Below are positions 56,701 through 64,000 of a DNA stretch of 64,000 bases, one piece after another. The notes under the pieces were generated by a model. The model was not told the DNA's origin and did not search any database. It worked only from the letters and a program-made list of their open reading frames with translations. The first letter of the stretch is position 1, and every line of letters begins with the position of its first letter. Both the position numbers and the translations under genes were made by a program. Origin of the DNA: Sanderia malayensis (lineage: Eukaryota > Cnidaria > Scyphozoa > Semaeostomeae > Pelagiidae); NCBI GenBank assembly GCA_013076295.1, contig RQOL01000729.1, positions 1,550,001 to 1,614,000 of the forward strand, read 5' to 3'.

Positions 56701-59700
56701 CCCTATTCATCTCGATTCTCGTTTTCTATTACACATTTTATTCATTTCGACAGATGACAGAACGCCTGTTATTATAGAAAGGTAAGTCAGTACTGCAGTT
56801 TTAGAGGTAGTGAGGGGGGAATTGTTGGGCCTTCTGTAACCTGTCCGCTAATCTGGGTCAACTTGTGCACGCTCTATGTTGGCCATTGCCTTGAAGCAAA
56901 TTTAAAAACCAAACACTTGCTTTCTTGGAATGCTCCGCCCTACAGTTGTCATTGATTCATCTTACTCCAAGTAAAATCGTGTATGTTTTAGTCCCTTCCA
57001 ATGTTTGCCATACCGAGTATGCACTTATCTCACTCGGTACATACACTGTGTTTTAGTCCCTTCCAATGTTTGCCATATCGAGTATGCACTTTAACTCACT
57101 CGGTGCACACACTGTGTTTATACTGCTTTCTTTCCTGTATAGAAGACTGCCGAAGATGCCCGCCCCTCCGCCGGGGTTCGCCCTTCCAATGGGCACCCCG
57201 CCCCCAGGTGTACCCTGGATGACGCCGCCAGGAATGGTATGCCATGAAGATGAAATCTTTCTTATCCTTTGTATGGATTTGAATTCTGGTAGTTAATCTG
57301 AGATTTTCCTACTGATTGCTTTTAGATGCCAGTGCCTCGAATGATGCTATCGGGTCAAATGCAACGAATGCTGGCAGCATCACCTCATATGGCATTGTTC
57401 AATGCCAGAGGCATGGGCATGCCGCAGAGGCCAAACGGAGATATTTTTGGACTCCTCGGGCACTGTGGGTATATTGTTTTATCTTGCTTTGAATACAGTA
57501 AAAACCCGCATAGGAACCAATGGATTAAGAACCTTCAGGGTGATATTTATATTCAAAACAATAGAAGAAACAATAGCCAGTGTCTTGGAACAATAGCCTG
57601 GATGGAAATGTACAGGTTCTTATATGCGGGTTTTTACTGTACTTGCCTGTCTGCAATATTTGATTAAAAGTGGCCATTGAAGAGGTGAGCGGCCTTGAAG
57701 TAAATATAGCTTGACACGATTAATCCGCATCTTTCTAGCACCCGGTATGCAGAACTCGCCACGCCAACGAGGCAGACATTGGTCACCCCAACCACAACAA
57801 CAGCAGCAATATAATCGTAGAGACATGGCTGGCGGTGGATATCGTAGCAATTATAACAACAACAGCAACCAGCAGAACAGATATTGGAACAAAAGAGACG
57901 ACGGTCGATATAATAATGGCAACCAATACGAAGACGAGCTCATCAAACTGCCGCCATCTTATTTGATGACGTCAAGGGAGAAGGAATGGCTGACTAAGAT
58001 TCAACTGATGACGTTGATATCTGGTGACATGTATTCGACAGATTTCTATTACAATGTGAGCTGGGTTGCTTTTGGTTTTAATGAATGTTCCCGTTGTGTT
58101 GCTTTAGAAAACGTTAGATAGGTATAATTGTCCGAAGAAGCAATTGTCCCATTTCTAGAAGTGGTATTTGTTTATCTAGCTAGAGCTACAATCAAATCTG
58201 CATAGTTCGAAATTGTGTAATTCGAACGAAATTCTCTGTCCCTTCAAGGAACCAACTCTTATAAAACAAGCCTCTATAATTCGAACTTTTTGTAATTCGA
58301 ACATTTTCACGCTTCCCCGGGGTTCAAATTAGACAGAGTTGACTGTATGTCCACACTCGTTAGAAAGTTATCGTGTTTTCCATTTGAGCTCTACTTTTTT
58401 GACAGGGATTTAGAATGTGCTCTGTCCACCTTGAACTCATCTTTGTACCGGGTAGAGTTGTGAATGATTCCTTATGAATTCGAGATAAACAGTCAGGATA
58501 TAGAGAGACTGCTTTTGCCATCATTCCCCAAATGATTTGCTCTACAAGCAAACAGCTGCATGGTCTATCAGCAGAACATTCTTGTTTTAACCGTAGCCCG
58601 TGTATTTGGCGATCGTCACATCAAACCGACACATATCTATATTTTTCCAGAACTTTATGAGCAAGAAAGCTGCACTTGAATCGGAAAAGGTTGAAAAGGA
58701 CGAAAAAACCAAGGAAAATGAAGCCGAGAGCTTTAACAAACTCTTGGACATTGTAGAGCAGAAAAAAGAGGAGCGCAAATATAGACCTGGTAATTATTTA
58801 TTAATTTCTTCTTTCCGTCCTGTATGATTTATTTTTTTTTTTAACTAAAAGGTATTTGCTAAAAGATCTTAAAGGTCCCACGAAAGTCTTACATCTTACA
58901 TTTCACATCACACGAATTTTTATGCAATCTAATTAATTTTTTTTACGTTATGCTAAACAGCGATGTTTGAAGGCTCCCTTGGAAAGCTGTCCGTTGCCAC
59001 TGTTCACCATCCCAGGAAAATCATGGACATATCTGCAAAAGACCAAGAAGAGGAAGAGGTAGTGAACAATGAAATTATTCCTTTTTAATTCATTGTTATA
59101 CATAGTTTTAGTTTTGTGAGGTGCTTCGCTGTTGATATTGCTTGTTTATTTTCTTTGCTGATTAAATCCTTATTGCAAGAGGTGTCATTTCTCTTCTCTA
59201 GGCCAAAACTAAAGCACCCGAAGGCGGAAAGAAAAGATTCATCATATATGGCCTAATTGAAAAGGTGAGTTGTTGTCGCCAATATGTTTCATCAAGCGTT
59301 AACCACATTGTATTTGCTCTCGAGCTGTCCAAGCAAGGATGAATTTCTTTGAAGTGGTCGAGAAAAGGAGTTTCCCACTTCACCTTCGAACAAACTTTGT
59401 ATCTCAACCTTCACTCTTTACTTTATCTGCAATGTGTCATATTCATATCTTGTATGATTCTTTTTTATTTTTTATAGGCTTATTTGATTCTTCTGACTAT
59501 AGCTAACATCGACAGGAGGCTGGATGAAACATCTGACGAAAAAAGGTAATTAAATTCCTAAAACTGTGAATGTGTTTTGTGTTATTCATTCAATATTAGC
59601 TGCATTGACTGTTGCTTTCTTGAACTTTGCTTCCTGTAGATGTGATCTTAGTTTATTATTATATGGCCTGGAGCATATTTCAAACAGTGTTTGGTTCGTT

Positions 59701-61371
59701 TTTCAGGGAAGATCTGCAAAATGAGAAAATGGTAAAGATCAACGAATTGTTCAATTCTCTGAAGTTGTCATTAAATAATTGGCAAAAGTAAGAATGAATC
59801 TTGCTCTTGTCACTGGCTATTTGTGAACTGTTTTGAGTTTAGAGTTTTGGTGCAGCTATTTTTATTCTGTGTTTTCATATTTCACCTGCTTTGATTTATA
59901 GAGATAAAGTAAATGAACTGTTTCTTCAAATTATGTGCATCGCCAAAGGAAAGAAACTTGTTCTAAGAGCTTTACCTTACTTTAATCAAGTGAGTGACAT
60001 TTATTCATTATATAATTAACTCCAGTATCATTTGAATTCATCACTGGCTTTTCATTATCGGTGACCGAGCATTATCTCTGGTCACCAACACGTAAACTTT
60101 TGTTTCCTCACCAATTTATACATTCTTATTTATTTTGTTCATCTGATCTTGTGATCTTTTTCTTGCAATGTTTTAAGAATTTATTATCTTTTTGAAAAGG
60201 AACAAAGTGAGTGTGCCTACCTCTCGGTGCTTAGCAGCATTCCATTGCTTATCAAGAAGGATGTAAATGACAAGGTAAGGCATCACTTTTTCCATCAAGG
60301 TAACGAACTGTTTATAAAATTATCGAGATACATATTATCATCGTTATTTTATTTATTCATTATTATATTATTATTCATTATTATTAGTTGATTAGTTCTT
60401 TTAATTTATATATTTAAGAATAGATATCATGGAATGATAATTTATCTTGCAGGTTTTGCCCCAGTTTCTGTTATTACTAGCCAATGTTATTCGAAGGTGT
60501 AGCGCGATGTTTTTAAGCCAAATCCCTGTTGCCATTTCATGTAACAATATATCACATCTTCTTTCTTCATCGGTAAGTCATCGTATGCAGTATTTTTAAG
60601 ATCCTAAAGTTTTAAACCCCGCTGTGTGTCTCAAGTTGATAATGGCATTGAGAATTATCAATGCTTGATTGATTAAGACGTTTAATTTATATATTTAGCC
60701 AATTATAATGGTAAGGATAGCGCATAAAGAACACTACATTGATTGTTACTCGAAGTTTTACGCTATTGTAATCACCAGACAACTATTTATCTGGTTAAAT
60801 ATATCACATATCGACGCAAGAAACCAAGACGTTTGTAGACGTTCTGTTGGAAGTTGATCTTTATTATAAATTTTTTCTGTTTTAGCTTGGCCTGAATCTG
60901 CTAATAATTCTTTGGGAGCACATTTTAATGTTGAATACAGTAACTAAGGACGAAGAAATGAAGAAAATGCTGAGAACGTGGTACGTAAAATAGTCTCATC
61001 AGAAATTTATTGTCACATAATAATCGAGCTTCATAGCATTGTGACGTTACAATCACAAACGCAGACTATTTACAAACGTTCTAAAAGCATCCTCTGTATA
61101 ACGAACACTTCTTTGCAACGGACAAAATCACCCAACCCCTAGGTGTCTGTTATATGAAAGTTCCACTGTATGCGAATGATTTTTGTTAACATTAAACACT
61201 GACTGGCTATTTTATATTTATCATCTGATCTTTTTCAAAAGGGATCCTCTGAAAAAGGACATTGCAACCGCCATTTCGCAGTTGTCGACGAAAATTTTAG
61301 AAAGGAATCCAACAGAAATTGATAAGCTAAAAAAGCTTTTGCAGAAACTGGATACATCTTTCGAGAACTGA
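53788..61371 (+). CDS. PATL1: PAT1-like mRNA decay/P-body protein
   Basis: 20 coding exons, 748 residues (human PATL1 770): 53788-53826, 54056-54167, 54402-54556, 55185-55340, 55773-55865, 56462-56618, 56754-56781, 57143-57236, 57326-57464, 57739-58055, 58651-58789, 58961-59058, 59202-59264, 59478-59545, 59707-59787, 59902-59989, 60200-60274, 60453-60572, 60886-60980, 61242-61371. The N-terminus MSDSFFGFDTSLP fits the DDX6-binding region of Pat1. A Pro/Met-rich middle (MPAPPPGFALPMGTPPPG) and a Gln/Asn-rich stretch follow. Then come LMTSREKEWLTKIQLM, FEGSLGKLSVATVHHPRKIM and the helical C-terminal domain (ELFLQIMCIAKGKKLVLRAL, IPLLIKKDV) that binds Lsm1-7 and DCP2. Pat1 proteins bridge deadenylated mRNA to decapping. 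The 57464 donor (GTGGGT) was chosen because it keeps phase; the alternative at 57468 does not. Confidence 0.94.
56990..57118. repeat. About 65-bp tandem duplication in PATL1 intron
   Basis: CCCTTCCAATGTTTGCCATA...CACTGTGTTT occurs twice in a row with few changes, just before the acceptor of exon 8. Confidence 0.85.
57494..57641. mobile_element. TIR element, family F, complete copy (148 bp)
   Basis: Bounded by TA, with ends CAGTAAAAACCCGCATA and TATGCGGGTTTTTACTG. The first 38 bp are the mirror of bases 1-42 of the window. It lies in the PATL1 intron 30 bp after the exon 9 donor. Confidence 0.85.
58187..58347. mobile_element. TIR element, family G, complete copy (161 bp)
   Basis: Starts TACAATCAAATCTGCATAG and ends AGACAGAGTTGACTGTA, with repeated GTAATTCGAAC motifs. 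It lies in a PATL1 intron. Confidence 0.75.
61088..61172. mobile_element. Fragment of family H-like TIR element
   Basis: CCTCTGTATAACGAACAC ... GTTCCACTGTA, about 85 bp, related to the 37658 element. It lies in the last PATL1 intron. Confidence 0.5.
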
Positions 61372-61664
61372 ATTTTGATGGGTAAGCAATTTCTAATTTG
61401 TGGTTGTTTTTGCCATTGCTATTGTTTGTTATTGTAGTTGCCTGTGTATTATTTGTGTTACAACTTTAGATGAAATTAGTTATGTCTTAAGTTGAACACT
61501 AGTGAATACACGGGATCTTTTCATATTAAGTACTATATATAAGATAAATTAAGATTAATTTATATAAGAATATAAATTAAGCTTTTGCATTATTCATACA
61601 GTAGATAAATTACATATGCACGACTTTATTATTTTCCATGCTAGAACAAGTCTAATTGATGGTT
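61372..61664. other. 3' flank of PATL1
   Basis: Presumed 3' UTR; AT-rich, no further exon seen. Confidence 0.5.
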
Positions 61665-61962
61665 TACCGTAAAAATCTCTAAAGGAGCTCCTACAGGGGG
61701 CTTATTTCTTTTTTCAAGGTTCCAGGGGGAGGCTTGTTAGAGAGGGGGCTAAACAGAGAGTGGTGAAACAAAACTCTCAAACAAATTTCAGAAAGATATT
61801 CGTGTAAAATAACTGCAAAATATCTTAGAGCTTTCTTGGTTAAATGATTTGTTCACATGGTCAAAAACAAGGAGGGTGGGTATATTTCAAAATCTCGTTT
61901 CGCTGGGGGGTTATTGGAGGAAGGTTTTAATAGGGAGGGGGCTAAATGGAGTTTTTACGGTA
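61665..61962. mobile_element. TIR element, family E-like, copy 4 (298 bp)
   Basis: Starts TACCGTAAAAATCTCT and ends GGAGTTTTTACGGTA. The internal sequence has GGGGGCT motifs like copies 1 and 3, but the termini differ (AAAAA for AAATCC). Flanked by TA. Confidence 0.65.
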
Positions 61963-61979
61963 AGCTCCATGGGAGTTCA

Positions 61980-62040
61980 ATCCATCAATGAGACTTTGTA
62001 CGTCACGGCAAGCATTACGCTGACTGTTATTATGATGCTT
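61980..62040. repeat. 61-bp conserved segment, copy 1
   Basis: About 79% identical over 61 bp (13 mismatches by my count) to 63743-63803. On the plus strand it reads GVQSINETLYVTASITLTVI. The nature of the segment is unknown. Confidence 0.5.
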
Positions 62041-62508
62041 AATTATTGTAGTTCGTGCATTGTGTATCACCATTTGTTTTCGATAGAACCAAAAATTGGG
62101 TGGAATTACTTAGGCCCATTTATCATTGGGGTGCTGTTTGTTAAGCCCAAACTAACGTATGACTACGATTGTCTATTGTCTTTCGACGTATCGGTATCTT
62201 AATGTTATTGTGTTTTATGCATCATGTAGCTATGTCCTGTTGTCACAATCATACATATAATCACGTGTGAATCTAATTGTGTATCATGTTTACACTAATA
62301 TCTGCCAACGTTTCACTGAATCGATATCGAATTTACTCTTCATTTATACATTGTTTACTAGAAATTAAAAAGGCAGCAAGATAGTTGGAAAATGAAAAAC
62401 ACCAGCATGTTAAAAACTTTGAAAACTAAAAAATGGTCAACTCGTTCGCTCTTCAAATTCTCTCAGAATTATTCTCTTCGTCCTAGTTCGACCAGCGAAT
62501 GTGTCCGG

Positions 62509-63947
62509 TTACGCGTTTTGCAAATTTCCATCGAGATCCCTTTCATCCTCTGAAATATACGGACTTGCTTGCGTGTACAAGCTATTTTTGTGACCTTCTT
62601 TCTCTCTGCACTGTTGTATTAAAAGAGCCACGAGCATCAAGAACATCAGCCCACAAACAATCGCCAATCCAATTATTACAGCCACTATGATAGAAGTGAG
62701 AAATATGTATTAGGACGTTAGTAAAGCCGTTTTGAATCTTGAGTAGTACCTTCAGCACGACTCAATACGAATGCGCAACTAGCTTGCTCGATGTTGCTGA
62801 CACGTTCATGCACTCGTTAGGTTGCTCTTCTATGCTTTTGCTAGCCAGCACAGTTAGTGCTTTGCAGATATTTCTTTATGCATAGAGCGTTCTGAGACGG
62901 TAGTTAAGAAACTGTCGTATCGCACTTTAGGCTATAGCTTACCGGGGCACTCGTGCAGCAATTTCTTGTTAAACGTATGCGCTAACAAGCCTAGTACTGG
63001 GCCTTATGCAATGGGGATAATATTTACCGTAAAAACAAGAACGCGAGCAATTAGTTTCATTAACTTACTATCTTTCTTAATCTTTGTCTTTTGCTTAGGA
63101 TTAGTAACACCGCATTCTTTTGAATAGTTCGTCGGGACTCTGTTCTTCAACAAGCTAAAACACAACAGTATTCATAAAAATTATATCGAATATTTGGCCA
63201 ACTTTTGGCAAATACCTTTTAGTTTACAATTATCTCCATTGGGTATAAGTCGGCAAAAATTTACCGCATGGGACAATGAAACAGAAAATTAGCATCGCGC
63301 ACGATTGCGCATATAATCATGCACTTCATTCAATAGACCAATCAGATTCCAGTCGTCTACCTGAATTACTCGGATCAAGAAATCTGATTGGCTGCCAGAC
63401 ATAAGATGAATCTCTTGGGTGTAGAAAATTCATTTGAAGGCGAAGGATACGCGCTGGAAAGTTAACTCACCTGATGAACTTGTCGAGAGGACAGCTGAAA
63501 TCGCAGCCGGGTAAACGAAGTGGATACGGTGCACGCGCTGTCGTGTTTCTGTAGTACATCTCCACCGTGAATTGTCTTACGAAAACAAGAGAACACAGAC
63601 GTGAATGCATAAAACGTGGCAGAGCTGGTCGCTTTGTCATAACAGCACGCACAGTACATAGCGTACAAAGTCTGACTTCACATTTACGGATTAATATCTT
63701 TCTTGTCAAATCCTTGGGAGAACAGTCAAATCCAATATCCTTGGGAGTCGAAGTCATCGATTTGACTTTGTACGTTACAGCAAGCATCATGCTAACAGTT
63801 ATGCTGCCCAATTCGCATGTAGTGGTGATAGAATTCTTACCCTGGAGTATTCTCGTACAACTCTATAATCGGCGAAGAAGCGTATGGAATGGTGGGTTGG
63901 TTGAAAATCCCAAGACTACCGAGAAGAGCAGCAATCGTCGTGTCATG
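62509..63947 (-). CDS. Histidine acid phosphatase, membrane-anchored (ACP2/ACPP-like), 3' part
   Basis: Four exons on the minus strand in transcript order: 63841-63947, 63471-63575, 63069-63154 and 62509-62684, with consistent phases (2, 2, 1). The gene runs off the right edge, so its N-terminal half with the RHG motif is missing. The first visible exon starts HDTTIAALLGSLGIF, the HD proton-donor motif of histidine acid phosphatases. Next come FTVEMYYRNTTARAPYPLRL and PGCDFSCPLDKF, matching the YRN...LPGC..CPL region of ACP2/ACPP. The last exon supplies a transmembrane segment (MAVIIGLAIVCGLMFLMLVALL) and a tail of about 36 residues, as in lysosomal ACP2, where the tail carries a tyrosine sorting signal. 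The tail here has SLYTQASPYISEDE but no standard YxxΦ motif. Confidence 0.88.
63743..63803. repeat. 61-bp conserved segment, copy 2
   Basis: Partner of 61980-62040. On the plus strand it reads GVEVIDLTLYVTASIMLTVM. It lies in an intron of the minus-strand acid phosphatase gene. Confidence 0.5.
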
Positions 63948-64000
63948 CTGAAAAGTGAGGAGGAACAACAAAATAGAGCGTGAGTAAAATTGTACATTAT

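Noticed and set aside
62499..62690. 63-codon plus-strand frame
   Set aside because: Antisense shadow of the acid phosphatase last exon.
63567..63983. 138-codon plus-strand frame
   Set aside because: Mostly antisense to acid phosphatase exons and introns; only the 61-bp segment inside it is kept as a separate observation.

Overview
This is a eukaryotic nuclear scaffold from an invertebrate animal. Nearly all genes are split by many short GT-AG introns. The gene set is metazoan (claudin-like protein, TspanC8 tetraspanin, two-pore channel), yet it includes an AMT-type ammonium transporter, which vertebrates lack. The DNA is AT-rich and carries small TIR elements, two hAT-type elements with 8-bp target-site duplications, one tRNA-type SINE and a 100-N assembly gap. 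A marine, intron-rich animal (tunicate, cnidarian, sponge or similar) fits, but I cannot name the clade from the sequence alone.

Left part (1-14.1 kb): the 3' end of an ammonium transporter with two competing terminal exons, then a minus-strand secreted Lys/Glu heptad-repeat protein. After these comes a tandem plus-strand cluster of three small secreted, histidine-rich proteins (A 6707-7987, B 9099-10568, C 10999-12735). They share a signal peptide, an acidic stretch, a basic Lys/His box, a His-rich module, phase-1 introns throughout, and in A and B a Lys/Asp repeat. A possible broken fourth member lies at about 13980-14102. I recognise no named family here; this is the most likely undescribed system in the window.

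Middle part (14.4-32.6 kb): an intronless AtuA/DUF1446 protein (-), a predicted GPI-anchored YHYH-domain protein (+), a claudin/PMP22-like four-pass membrane protein (+), and an ARHGAP1-type CRAL-TRIO/RhoGAP protein (+) with two alternative first coding exons.

Right part (33.0-64.0 kb): a 29-exon two-pore channel (+) that uses one GC-AG intron; three intronless minus-strand genes in a row (a seven-pass receptor, FIS1 and UFSP2); UFSP2 head-to-head with SNRPE over 177 bp; then a TspanC8 tetraspanin, PATL1 (20 coding exons) and the 3' end of a membrane-anchored histidine acid phosphatase (-).

The conserved genes are ordinary housekeeping or membrane genes with no obvious shared pathway. Exon models were built by eye from splice consensus, reading phase and family similarity. 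For every complete multi-exon gene the summed coding length is a whole number of codons, which supports the models. Transcription start and end sites are mostly unknown.
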